Assembly (NCBI GenBank): GCA_029204225.1
Contig: CM055106.1
Coordinates: 38,963,827-39,027,826, forward strand
Source: Diphasiastrum complanatum
Lineage: Eukaryota > Streptophyta > Lycopodiopsida > Lycopodiales > Lycopodiaceae
Length of the DNA: 64,000 nucleotides
Reading direction: 5' to 3'
Position numbers and translations under genes: made by a program. Shown piece after piece: positions 10,559 to 21,200 of the stretch. Every line of letters starts with the position of its first letter. The stretch's first letter is position 1. The notes beneath the pieces are model-generated. The model was not told the DNA's origin, searched no databases, and saw nothing but the letters and a program-made list of their open reading frames with translations.

Positions 10559-11289
10559 GAGGGATTTGGCACCCTACGTGTGTAAGTCCAACCGATGATC
10601 ACATAGTTATTTGATTAGTTACAAGTTATTAAAAGGACTTTAGGCCTTCTTGCGGGACTTTTAATGTCGTAGGCCTAAATGTCAAGTTAGTGAATAAAGT
10701 TGGGTCTCCCACCAAAATTGGTTCAAATTCAATTTCAAATTGGTTCCCTCTAATTTGAATGGGTTCCCACTCTGTTTTAAATATGAATAGTTAGGGAGGT
10801 AGGAATGGGCCAATAGAATTTTGAGCCCAAGGCCTTCCTCTCCACTATAAATAGGGGCCAACTCGAGTTGCTCCTCATGTTCAAATCTTCATTTCAATAT
10901 AAGCAGATTGGCTCTCTTATGGAATGGACTTGTGAATGTCCTTGCTCTCTATCCTTTTTCTTCCATCTCTCATGCTTTTGTTGTATTTGCTAATTGTTAG
11001 ATCTGAATATTATTGGGATTGTATGTTCTTATGTTTTTTGTGAGAGAGAAAGGGGAGAGAGAGAAGCAAGTATCTATCTATTTGTGGATCATAGGATTAA
11101 GGGATGTAGTGTTAATTGTGTAGTGCTAGTGGATGTTAGAGTTAGATGTGGATCTTCCATACATGATGAATTCTGATATATGTTATCGCTCTCATGGGAT
11201 CGAACCTACGCGTGACAACTAACTTCATCTCCTTGATGCTTGAGTGCTTGGATCTTGGGTTGAGGATAGACTAGGAAATAAACCCACTA
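10538..11289 (+). mobile_element. 3-prime LTR of the unassigned-ORF element
   Basis: It begins near TGAGAGGG right at the ORF stop and ends CCCACTA at 11289, where copia integrase coding sequence starts. It has a TATA box, CTATAAATAGG, at 10845-10855. Bases 11001-11289 match 7918-8207, the presumed 5-prime LTR. Its first part (GGCACCCTACGTGTGTAAG, later AATGTCAAGTTA and AAAGTTGGGTC) is related to the LTRs at 38190-38620 and 52171-52602, so these are subfamilies of one LTR lineage. Bases 10538-10555 are still ORF; the overlap follows the inverted-repeat boundary. Confidence 0.65.
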
Positions 11290-11292
11290 AAT

Positions 11293-11523
11293 GAAATTTG
11301 GACATGATCCAGACCTTCATTAAAGCATTTAAGAATTTCTGGATGCACTGCCTATGCTCATGTCTCAAAGGACACCAGAAAGAAATTGGACGAGCATTCT
11401 ATTAAAACTATTTTTGTCGGTTATTCTTCTTCCAATGGTATGTATCGACCATATAATATTGTAACATGTAAAGTTTTTACTAGCAGGGATGTGACTTTTC
11501 TTGAAGATCAGCTTATGATTTGA
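11293..11523 (+). pseudogene. Ty1/copia integrase C-terminal fragment
   Basis: The frame reads KHLRISGCTAYAHV, then IKTIFVGYSSSNGMYRPYN and FTSRDVTFLED. This is the conserved end of the copia integrase, with the FGC.AYAHV and IFVGY blocks. One in-frame stop lies near 11305 and the frame ends at 11521-11523. It starts directly after the LTR at 11289, so the LTR element appears to have inserted into this copia gene. No matching left half was found upstream. Confidence 0.8.
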
Positions 11524-12558
11524 AGGGCAAGAACCAGAGTCAATCTATTGACTCTGCCCCAAAAGCCGATGGATATCAAAATACCATTTTGACTCCGTCA
11601 AGTAATCAGATTATACAGTCAAATTCAGAAAAAGACCAAGAAGCTACAACTTAGGAGTAGCCGACACATAATCAAATTTTGCAGCCAGTAGCACCTCCCA
11701 AAAGATCGAGAAGGTTTTGAACTCAACCTGCACTGATGAGTTTGCTCACTATTTTTCACAGGATCCAATCACAATCGCATTTTATTAACTTTTTGCTAAA
11801 GAGGTAAGTATCAGTAAGTTAACTTATTGTGAGATTTATGTGTTTTTTTTTAATGTTTTAAGTTGCAAGAGCTTACAAAATCGAATCACTACCACATAAC
11901 TAGTTAAAGTTTTGATAATTGTAGAACTATGATTGCATATTGGGATTTAACATGACTAAGAATCATATATGAAACGCTTTTGCCAACAAATAGGTGATCT
12001 CTATTTGATGATAGTCTTGTTACAATGGGTTTAATATTTTAACCACAAAATATGTGCCATTTTGGAATTTTGAAGTTGGCAAGGATTCACGAATATTTAC
12101 GATCAGTATTCATGAGTATTCGCGATCAGTGTTCACAATAATAACGATTAGTATTCACGACTATTCACAATAATCACAATCAATATTCAAGATATTCACT
12201 TTTCAGTACTCACGATTTTAAATAATCGTCGCCAACCATTCACCTAGTCTTCATGACGCATATGTGAAAAGTCAATCAATTCTTCATCTGATATATGAAA
12301 GACATTTTATATACAGTTTGCAAAAGAAGACATTGTTAGAAACAATAAAAATATATTGTCAAAGAAATTAAAGAAAAAGAAACACACAATGAGGCTCTTC
12401 ATTCCACATTTGCAATCTTATATTAATGTAGTTACCATTCAAAATAGATCGCTAAGAAAAATCTCTAAACATAGGTATTGCCCATTTCATGCTATGTGTT
12501 TTTGTTATGTAGCAGCAATGAATGACGTTTAAGATGTACTACACATATCTATGAGGAT
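11524..12558. other. AT-rich DNA without recognisable genes
   Basis: The first 200 bases may continue the copia linker between integrase and RT but are broken by stops. The rest shows no coding features apart from the tandem-like block described separately. Confidence 0.4.
12084..12222. repeat. Degenerate ~23-bp tandem repeat
   Basis: About five imperfect units of the type ATTCACGA..ATT.ACGATCAGT follow one another, with frequent ATTCACGA and CGATCAGT cores. Units vary in length and the block is flanked by AT-rich non-coding DNA. Confidence 0.6.
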
Positions 12559-13516
12559 TTAACATATTATTACATGGCAATGGTAGACATATCCAGGATC
12601 TGTAGAAACATTGAAAGAATAAGGTGCACTGTTGAGATTTAAGAACCGAGTAAAGAAGCTTGTAATATGTGCTAATTTCATCTTGTACACATTCTTGCAC
12701 CCAACTTCATTGGCGGATGGGGCAGAGGGCTTTCTGATCACAATGTTCTACAAAAGCAAGTTGCTACTTTGATATCTCACTTGCCATTGAGAATGTACGT
12801 GTGGGTTGTTCCTAAGTGAATGAAAGATATAGAGTCATTCCGATAGAAACTCCAATAAGATATCAACATATGACGATCATACTTGTGTCTAGATGATAGA
12901 TTGAGCGATTCTTCAAGAACGGGGTCACAAGCGACGTAGGCACCACACAAACCAGTAAGAATATTCACCCTTGAGAGTCCCATGGCATGATCGTGATACC
13001 AGACATTCACTGGCTGTTGAATGTTCACTAGACTTGCTTGCTCCACATGATCATGATACCAGAGATTCCCTGGCTGTTGAATGTTGACCAGACTTGCTTG
13101 CTCCACATGATCACGATACCAGAGATTCCCTGGCTGTTGAATGTTGACTAGACTTGCTTGCCCCACATCGCTCCCTTCTCCTTAAAGCTAGAAATAAACC
13201 AGCCACGTGAATGTTCATAGCTTTCTAGCTCATTGATGCCACCATGCACATGTGCCACAGTAAGAACTCCACCAAATTTTGGCCTAGCTATTTCAAGACT
13301 GTAATCAAGTGGGAACAAATGATGTTGAGGCAGATGATTCTCCCACCTGATATACGTTTCCAACCCTACATTGGCATCAATCGTGGGTATTGAGACACTG
13401 GCCTTCTTTGCACTGGTGCCATACACAAATACAAGAGTTGATGGGAGATCGCGGTGGAATTTTTGTTACAACTTCGCAATAGATTGAGCATATGTCATTT
13501 CAATTTGCAGCATATT
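12559..13516 (-). pseudogene. LPR1-like multicopper oxidase fragment
   Basis: LPR-type oxidases are plant cell-wall/ER ferroxidases with three cupredoxin domains. The first domain reads KFHRDLPSTLVFVYGTS, then ETYIRWENHLP, then AHVHGGINE with the first HxH copper ligands. A frameshift near 13150-13166 precedes WYHDHAMGLSRVN, the second ligand pair, followed by LCGAYV and ILNGK. After a stop the C-terminal part resumes (12741-12559) with NEVGCKNVYKMK and GYVYHCHV, the last copper-site block. Domain 2 and most of domain 3, roughly 300 residues, are missing. In-frame stops lie at 12777 and near 13480. Length, frameshift and deletion make it a non-functional fragment. No introns are visible between blocks, so it may be retrocopied or gene-captured. 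The assignment to the LPR group rests on the order and spelling of the motifs. Confidence 0.8.
12987..13167 (-). repeat. 60-bp in-frame triplication at the oxidase copper site
   Basis: Three consecutive 60-base units of period exactly 60 (20 codons) encode NIQQPGNLWYRDHV, NIQQPGNLWYHDHV and NIQQPVNVWYHDHA, each preceded by QASLV. The unit carries the WYHDH copper-ligand block, present once in normal oxidases. Copies differ by a few bases. The repeat preserves the frame within an otherwise broken pseudogene. Confidence 0.9.
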
Positions 13517-13596
13517 GCGATATATAAATAGAATCATGCACGTGATGTCACTTGTAAAATCGTGGTATTTCCATCATCTATACGGGAAATCACATA

Positions 13597-14430
13597 TTGA
13601 ATGAGTGTCCTCCATTGAAAAAACGAATGGAAATCAGTATATGCCATTTGTGCAATTCGCCTGATCATGAGACTGCTTTTTGCAACTTCAATCCTCGGAT
13701 AATTCAACAACGATATGCCGAGATGGGATATCGAGAACCACATTATGGAGGAAATATGGTAGCTAGACCTCGTCAATTTGCTCTTGGATACCCGGAACAG
13801 TTAGCTTTACTTGCCCCACCAAAGCACCCTGCTCATCCTGCCAATTTGATGGAACCAGAATCTTACAGAAGCGCTGAGCAATGGAATTATGGTAATGATC
13901 ATGAAGGTAGAACAATATGCTATTTACGCTGCCGCGCAACAACAAGCATCTAGAAATTGGACCAGAGCACCACTTGGATGCTTTGCATGTGAAAAAAATC
14001 ACAGAGTTGCAAAATGTCCAAACAAAGGTAAATTTGTACCATTATGTCGTGAGTGTGGTTATGGGCATTGCTGTAAGGAATGTCTAGCAAGACCGAAGCC
14101 ACCACCGGCTATAGCTCCTGTAAATTTGATAACAATCAAGCAAAGGCCTGTAGCTCAGAATAAGCCAAGTGTACCCTTGATGGTGGTTAGCAGAGCACAT
14201 AAGCAGAAAGAACCTGTAGTAGATCCAGTCCCTGCTAATTAACTGATATACCAACAACATCTGGAGTCTATCCAAATCTTCATGCAGAAAAAAGAAGATA
14301 TCAGGATATGAGGCAGTGGATGAAACATTTGCAAGAGGAAGAGGAGCTTGAAGTTGCTAGAGCAATAGCCGAAGTTCATTCTTCACCATTGCAACCACCG
14401 AATAATTCACGTACATAGATGAATGCTCAG
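13597..14430 (+). pseudogene. Gypsy gag C-terminal region with CCHC motifs
   Basis: Zinc-binding, nucleic-acid-binding end of a gypsy gag. A first knuckle reads CHLCNSPDHETAFC (CX2CX4HX4C). A second cluster in another frame reads CFACEKNHRVAKC followed by CRECGYGHCCKEC. The same pair of motifs occurs in the element at 38626, so the two are one family. The coding sequence is split by a frameshift near 13890-13950 and by stops near 14240 and 14416. The N-terminal gag is missing; DNA to the left is unrelated and holds the oxidase fragment. Confidence 0.75.
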
Positions 14431-14493
14431 TTGCATCATCATGAAGAACCCTTCAAGATGACTGAACCAGAAGCACCGCAAACATAACTGCTC

Positions 14494-15560
14494 ATGAATA
14501 TTTTGTCTAGTAAGATCAATATTTCGTTGGGAGAGTTCCTGAAGTTGGTGCCAAAAGCAAAAGAAGTATTAGCGCAAAAGTTAACTCAAGCTGAACCAGA
14601 AGTCCATCAAGAGCCACTTTTTTGTGCTGGATTTGAAGAACCTAATGAAGTACTCCATGTCGGAGCAGTTTGGGAAATTGAACAAAAAAATATCACCCTG
14701 CCGATACAACATAGACAATTTCCTAATGAAGCAGCCGTGATAGATGGCAGTTTGGGAGTTAACCTGAAATCTACAAAGCTATGTGCAAAATGGGGTCTTA
14801 CAAAGATAAAGTCTGTGACTTTTGCCATTAAGTTGATTGATCAAACGACAGTTCTTCCTTGAGGAATGGTTGAAGATATATCTGTCAGAATTGTCGGAGT
14901 ACAGTTCGTCATTACCTTTGTAGTAATGGACTTACCAAACACACCAAATATCTACCGAGTCCTATTGGGACGCCCATGGTTACGAGTTGCGCAAGTGAAA
15001 CCGTGAAAATTACTTTTGAAAATTGTGAACGTGCAGTCAAGATTGATCCCATAACTTGGACTATCAAACCAGTGGTTCAAAAAGATGATGATGATTCATC
15101 AACAACGGATCATACTTGTGACCGACCAGTAAAAAAATTGGGAGTTCATTACAACTCTCAAACCGATATTGTCAACTGGAATGAAGCTTTTGCAACGATT
15201 GACTGTATAGTAGGTTATATGTGTCAAAAAGATACTCAATCATATTTGAGCGAGATTTCATTATTAGATCGAACCTTGGATACACCGTTCACTTTTCCAT
15301 TGAATGTGTAGCTTGGATATCAACGGAGCCTATACCAGATCCGATTGAAGATGAACTCATTCTTGTGAGTCATGTGTTGACTTATGATGACAATGAGCAT
15401 ATTCTAAATCATATGGATCCGACCAGATTTGGAGTGCGTAATATTCCTGATGAACCAACAATAAAACCGCTAAAAGCAGTTATATTAAAGGAAGACATGA
15501 TCATAGGTTCAATGACGAAGAAACAAGCCAAGCAACATTATAATACGGTCCTGAAATGAA
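14494..15560 (+). pseudogene. Gypsy aspartic protease and downstream linker
   Basis: Retropepsin-like domain: AAVIDGSLGVNLKS carries the catalytic Asp in a DGS context, and FVVMDL..YRVLLGRPWLR matches the ILGRPWL block of gypsy proteases. A stop near 14861 and a frameshift near 15000 break it. A conserved linker follows with DDDSSTTDHTCD, FSIECVAWIS and LNHMDPTRFGVRNIP, all recognisable in the copy at 40256-41712. The linker has no motif I know. It ends in a Ser/Lys-rich stretch (about 15640-15740) before the RT. Confidence 0.75.
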
Positions 15561-15930
15561 AAAATCTTCCTCAAAAGATTGACTCAAAGAATGTGCCACC
15601 CTTACTGGATAAAGGCAAAGGAAAAGTCAATGATGATTCTGCAAGTCAAAGTTCTAGCAAGACATCACCATCTCGGAAGTCTTCACCTTCGAAGAAGAGT
15701 TTATCTTCTCGGAAGTCATCACCTCCATGGTCAATTCCTGCTTGAAAAGGCTAAGCGAAGATCCAAGACAAATCCTTTTGACAAAGAACAAGCATATGCA
15801 GTCTAGCATGATATGCCCAAACATTTTAAACGCTATACATATCATGTTACCCAAAGCACATTGTGAACCCGAAGAACAAGTGACAGAATCAAAAGATGTT
15901 TACGATGGCCCAGCTAGGACACAACCTATG

Positions 15931-16222
15931 AATCTTGTTGAACCAGGATTTACTGAAAGCATTTTGGATCGTTTTGCTGGAGCGGAAGCCTATAGTTTTC
16001 TGGATGGATTTAGTGGTTACAACTAGGTCAAGATTGCACATACAGATCACCACAAAACAACTTTTGCAACAGAATGGGGCACCTATGCTTACAAAGTAAT
16101 ACCGTTTGGACTTTGTAATACACCAAGTTCGTTTCAAAGAGTGATGCAATTTGCTTTTAAAGATCATCTACAGAAATTCCTTGAAAGTTACTTGGATGAC
16201 CTTGGAGTCCATAGCACAGATA
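15931..16222 (+). pseudogene. Gypsy reverse transcriptase fragment
   Basis: Core RT blocks are readable: AEAYSFLDGFSGYN, KTTFATEWGTYAYKV, IPFGLCNTPSSFQRVM and FLESYLDDLGVHS. The catalytic box is YLDD, typical of gypsy RT. A stop replaces the residue after SGYN (16024-16026), and coding similarity ends abruptly at about 16222, before the finger/thumb end, RNase H and integrase. It continues the gag and protease fragments at 13597-15560. Confidence 0.9.
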
Positions 16223-16469
16223 CAGACCGCCCAGCAAGCATGATCCAAATGATTTTTTATTTTTATTTGTTTTTCAATTTCTTGTTTTCACTACTTAATT
16301 GTTAACCTTTTTTGGAAAAGACAGTGTGAAAAAAAAAACGAAAAAAAATGAGGAAAGACTGATGAGCAAAAATCAGAAATGTCATCAGATCAGAAAGTAG
16401 TCAGATCTTTATGGGAAAATGATTTGGGAAATTATTTTTTTGGTCATTTTTTACACAAACTGTGTTAGA

Positions 16470-16800
16470 ATTGTTCGCCGAGTTTTCAGAAGCAAGATCC
16501 ACCTCAGATATACCCATACAGCGAATGTTCTTTTCACTAGTTGCTATCTGTTTTTGAGTTAGGCGAATGATCAACAATATGCCATTTTGGGAACCTTCGC
16601 CGACCATCTTACTCTCCTTAGGAACCTTCGTCGACATGCCAGATGGACTTAAAATATCAAAATTAGGTCGGCTATAGGTTAGATCATGAAAAGTTGCATT
16701 ATGACAATACTTGGGCGAAGTATCCTCTTGGGCGAAGGTTCACCTGGAAAACGTTCGCCGGATAGGTTCAGAACCTCAAAAACCTTCGCCGAGATTTTTA
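16470..16800 (+). repeat. Leader with AACCTTCGCCGAG motifs, second copy
   Basis: Versions of the motif lie at about 16474, 16600, 16622, 16751 and 16780, with reverse complements (GGGCGAAGGTTC type) at 16710-16741. The stretch resembles the leader at 8520-9345 in composition and motif use and precedes an N-terminal copy of the same ORF family, so it is read as the 5-prime leader of a second, truncated element joined to gypsy RT near 16222-16240. Confidence 0.65.
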
Positions 16801-17041
16801 TAGCTTATTTTCACAACACTGAACAAGCCTGCAAATTTTTGTTCAGAACTGATAAGCCAAACTAGTATTTTGTGTAATGGACCCTCCAATTTCACCTATG
16901 AGTTGGGCTGAATTCGATTCATTTCTCAATTGTGCTAGAAACTCTTGCCAATTTTTCTAGCGACCAAAGCCTTCAAAATTTTCTATACTGTTTTCTGTAT
17001 ACACTCACACTGATTACTTCCAATTTCTGTTCTTTTCCATC

Positions 17042-17727
17042 ATGTCTTTCACAGATACGTCTCAGTCGCCTCGTTACATTATCCATCGTGATGTCCCACC
17101 TGCAACAGATATCATGATCTTTCTTAGCACAAGCATGGTCACTCAGTGGATGACCCTTGCGAAGCCTCTGCTTACTGCAATGGATATTCATGAGAGAGCC
17201 TCCTCAAGGAGAATCAACATGGATTTTATCACTCTTGCCTTCCGTACTTGGAAGGAAGAGAAATCCAAATTTTATATTACCTTTAGGGAGCCACACACAA
17301 GGTGCGTGTGACTGAGGCCGCCCTTGCTGCCATAGGGATAGCGTCTGGTACCCAAGCCTCACCAAACCATAAGCAAGCCAAACAGGTTATTAAGCTTTAT
17401 ATTAACATTACCAATGATTTGCACTAGACTAATGACGACTATCTTTTAGAGGCCATTGTTGATCCTGCCATTCAAGCTGCTGCTCAGCTTCCCAACAATT
17501 TTTTGATGGTTGGCAACCTCAGGAAAGACCGTATTACTTCTCAAATTTTAGATAGGATAATTGAGTCTCAGGCCAAGATAGCCAAGGCCCCTTTGAAACC
17601 AGATAGCCTTTGCAAAGCAAGGCCAAAAAATCGTTTGGGCATTGCCTTTGTCGTACAAGAAGATTCATCGCACATTACAAAATTTCCTTTTGATTCGAGT
17701 TTTAGGGCTTTTGCCCTGGTGCTTTGA
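17042..17727 (+). pseudogene. Unassigned retroelement ORF, N-terminal domain
   Basis: I do not recognise the family, but the segment aligns by eye with the minus-strand copy at 61977-61440. Shared pieces, here then there: QWMTLAKPLLTAMD and PWLHAVGPLLEAMG; HKVRV and YKIRV; IGIASG and VGIVSG; NHKQAK and SHRQAK; DYLLEAIVDPAIQAAA and EYLIEAINDLVIQAAA; NNFLMV and NNFLVV; KDRITSQILDRIIES and KDCIQSTLLSQIVES. One frameshift (near 17290) and a stop (17425-17427) interrupt it. The coiled-coil and C-terminal parts are missing; the frame runs out just before the foldback at 17746. Start chosen at 17042 (MSFTDTSQSP). Confidence 0.65.
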
Positions 17728-17745
17728 TGCCCAGAATATTTTCAG

Positions 17746-18090
17746 GCCGCCCACTTAGATGCTAGCCACGAGTCAGAACCGCAGGAAACCAGCCGTCGAT
17801 CTTTGAGACGTAGCAAAATCTGAACGCTTTGAGGAATGATCCAACGGTGGAGGGATGAGAATCGTTGATACACCGACTTCAATTATTCCAATGCTCACGC
17901 GCTTCGTCTTCTCTTTTTGATCTGCCTCCTCGAATCCTAATGGCACGGGGGGGGGGGGGGGTAATTTCCGGCCTACCACCGTTGGATAGCTTCATAGACG
18001 CTCAGATTTTGCCACGTCTCTAGAAAATCGACCACCAAAAAAGTCCTAGTGCTACTATAGCACGTGTCAAAGATCCAAGTGGTCGGGCGG
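17746..18090. repeat. Foldback (MITE-like) element just upstream of RSZ22
   Basis: Imperfect inverted arms at 17746-17850 and 17976-18090 pair over about 105-115 bases. The best part reads AGCAAAATCTGAACGC on the left and GGCAAAATCTGAGCG in the reverse complement of the right arm, both closing with ATCCAACGGTGG. The loop holds a run of 15 G (17947-17961). The right arm ends only about 140 bases before the RSZ22 start codon, so it probably lies in or next to the promoter. Confidence 0.7.
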
Positions 18091-18230
18091 TAAATATGTC
18101 GTGCCATTATTCCCGTCGATCTTTCTCTCGTTGTTATTTTGTTTTTGTTTTCGTTTTTCTGATAATTTGTTTCGTTAGTGCGTGCTGGATCGATCGATCG
18201 ATCGAGGCAGGGAAAAGCAGGCGCTAGGAG

Positions 18231-21200
18231 ATGTCGCGTGTGTATGTTGGAAATGTGGATCCGCGAGCAACCGAAAGGGAGCTGGAGGATGAGTTTAGGG
18301 CTTATGGCGTCCTTCGCAGGTCGGTTCTAACATTAAACTAAACTTATGATTTATCCATTGCGCCTTACATTGCCTTCTTTTGTTGTCCTCGGAGGGAGGT
18401 AGATCATGGCTGCCTAGTGCAATTTCTGTATTCTAGAGCTATAAGATATCCATTTCGCCTCAGGTTGCCTTCTTCTTCTTTCTCGGAAGCGGGTATATCA
18501 TGGCTGCCTGTGCAATTTTTGTACCGTAGAGCTATAGATATCCATTTCGCCTCAGGTTGCCTTCTTTTTCTTTCTCGAAAGCAGGTAGATCATGGCTACG
18601 TAGTGCAATTTCTGTATTGAAGAGCTATAAGATGTCCACCTTCTTTTTCTTTCTCGGAAGCGGGTATATCATGGCTGCCTAGTACAATTTCTGTAGTGTA
18701 CAGCGATTAGATATCCATTTTGCCTCATCTTGCCTTATTTGCTTTCTCGGAAATAGATATATCCAGTTTCCCTAGTGCAATCTTCAATATACATTTTGCC
18801 TCAGGTTGCCGTCTTTTCCTTTCTCGGAAGCAGGTATATCACGCCTGCCTAGTGCAATTTCTGTACTGTAGAGTACAAAATATCCATTTCGCCTCATGTT
18901 GCCTTCGTTTTCTTTCTCGGAAGCAGATATATCATGGCTGCCTAGCGCAATTTTTGTATTGTAGAGCTATTAATTATCCATTTTGCCTTATGTTGCCTTC
19001 TTTTTCTTTCTCGGAAGCAGGTATATCATGGCTGCCTAGTGCAATTTCTGTACTGTAGAACTATCAGACATCCATTATGCTGCCTTGTTTTCCTTTATCG
19101 GAAGCAAGTATGTCATGGCTGCTGGTTTTCAGTGCAGTTTCTGTATTGTTCTAATTTATCTGCTATTACTTGGCTTTCTGTCACCTCGTTTTTTTCTCTT
19201 GGAAGCAAGTACATCATGGCTGCTGGTTTTCAGTGCAGTTTCTGTATTGTTCTAATTTATCTGCTATTACTTGGCTTTCTGTCGCCTTGTCTTTTCCCTT
19301 GGAAGCAAGCATGTCGTGGCTGCTGAGATTCAGCCTAGTGCAGTTTTTATATTATTCTAATTCTGTACTTTAGCCTTGTTGGCCTTATGTTCCCTTGTTT
19401 CATTTTACCAAAAGCAAGTATATCATGGCTACTGTTTTCAGCCTACTGTAGTTTTTGTATCATTCTAGTTCATCCGCTATTATTTGGCCTTATGTTGCTT
19501 TATTTCTTTTGCTCAAAAGCAAGTATACCATGGCTGCTGATTTTCAGTCTCGCGCAGTTTCTATATTTGTCTAGTTTATCTGTTATTGCTCAAGTGGGGT
19601 GAGTATCAAGTTAACAGACATTCAGGTAATATTCCTTGGTTTCTTGAGTTGGGTCTGGCAAGTATGAAGAGACTGTTCCTTATATTGTTTAGGATCTAAG
19701 CAAGATCCTGGATGATAGATTGAGTATCCAAAAGTCGGTTTGTTTGTGGCTCACATGCATAAACACGATCTCTTGCTCTATTTTGGACATACATCCATAT
19801 GATGGGCTTGAAACATCATTCTAATTTTGTTTGTTCCAATGAGGCATACATTCTTCATGTCTCTTTATCTGTTATGATTGATAGTGCTTAAACAAAAAAA
19901 CATAGTTTTTCTCTCTCGATTCTAGATGTTTAATGTAGTCGAGATGCTTTCTATTTCTTTTAGGATGTGGTTGTTTGCAACAAGAAACAGTGAAATTTGG
20001 TCATTTCTGAATATATTAATATGCTGACCCCTTTGCTGTCAAGATATATTTGATAGTGAGAATACATTTCTCATTCAGTTGAATTCTCTGTTACTTTAAG
20101 TTGATGTTTTAAGACTATTTGCACATCCCCCTAACTATTTGTCCACATGTCAAAACATATGGAGTAGTTGTAATTTGAAATTTGGAAGTCTGTTCAAATG
20201 GGATGAGGAGATGTAGGTATGTGTAGTTTACATTCATTAGTTATCTCTACTCCATGAAAATAATAAATTTGTAACGAGTAAGACTTAAGTAAAATCATTC
20301 ATTACAATCACAAGTGTTATTGCTGAGAGGCAATGAGAACTTTCGTTGTTGGATTTTCAGTTAGGGTTGCCTTTTAGAAGAGCAAAAGCATTGTACTATG
20401 CATTAATTTGAGACGAGTGAAAAAGTTCAATTTTTTCACATAATCCAAACATATACTTTTCAAGTGATGAAGTTTTTTTGGGAAGTCCATTTCCAAATAG
20501 ATTTCATCAAAACCTACACTTAAGCGAGACACCAAGTAACAAAGTGCCAAGTTATCCGTTGAATTCCTAAGTGGTTAAATGATATAATCTTTGCATGTTG
20601 TTTGAATGTGTATGTTGCTTTTGTATTACTAAGTGGCTAAGGTTATGAAATTTATGCTTCTTGTTGGAATGTGTATGTTTCTATTGTAAGGTTGCATTTA
20701 ATTATATGATTTGACAATTTTGTGCAGTGTTTGGGTTGCACGCAAACCACCAGGATTTGCATTTATTGAGTTTGATGATCTTCGAGATGCACATGATGCT
20801 ATACGTGCCATGGATGGTAAAACTACCTTTAAGCTTTATGATTCTTTTGCTTATTTTGAATAGCTAGTGAAAGGAGTATAAGCGATGAATTGACATGCTA
20901 TTATTTGGTAATAAACAAGTTGGCAATAGATTGTGACTTTGAATGCCTCTTAGTGATTTTGTGGTGGTGCATGGAGGGTCTATAGAATGGTATGTTTACA
21001 TGTTTCAATTTTTGCCCATGTTTAATTTTCATTTTTGAAGTATGCTTCTTAGAAAGTGTCTCTTGGTGCTATTAGTTGTTATTTTTATTATTGTAATGAA
21101 ATACATTTTTAATTGGTTGATTGTGCATATGGGATATACATGAGTTTTCTTTTCAATGTTTTCCATTCACCTAAGGCTTCACCTCTTGTTTCTATTACTT

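Noticed and set aside
18417-19602. Series of plus-strand ORFs in RSZ22 intron 1
   Set aside because: They are translations of the minisatellite unit in different frames.
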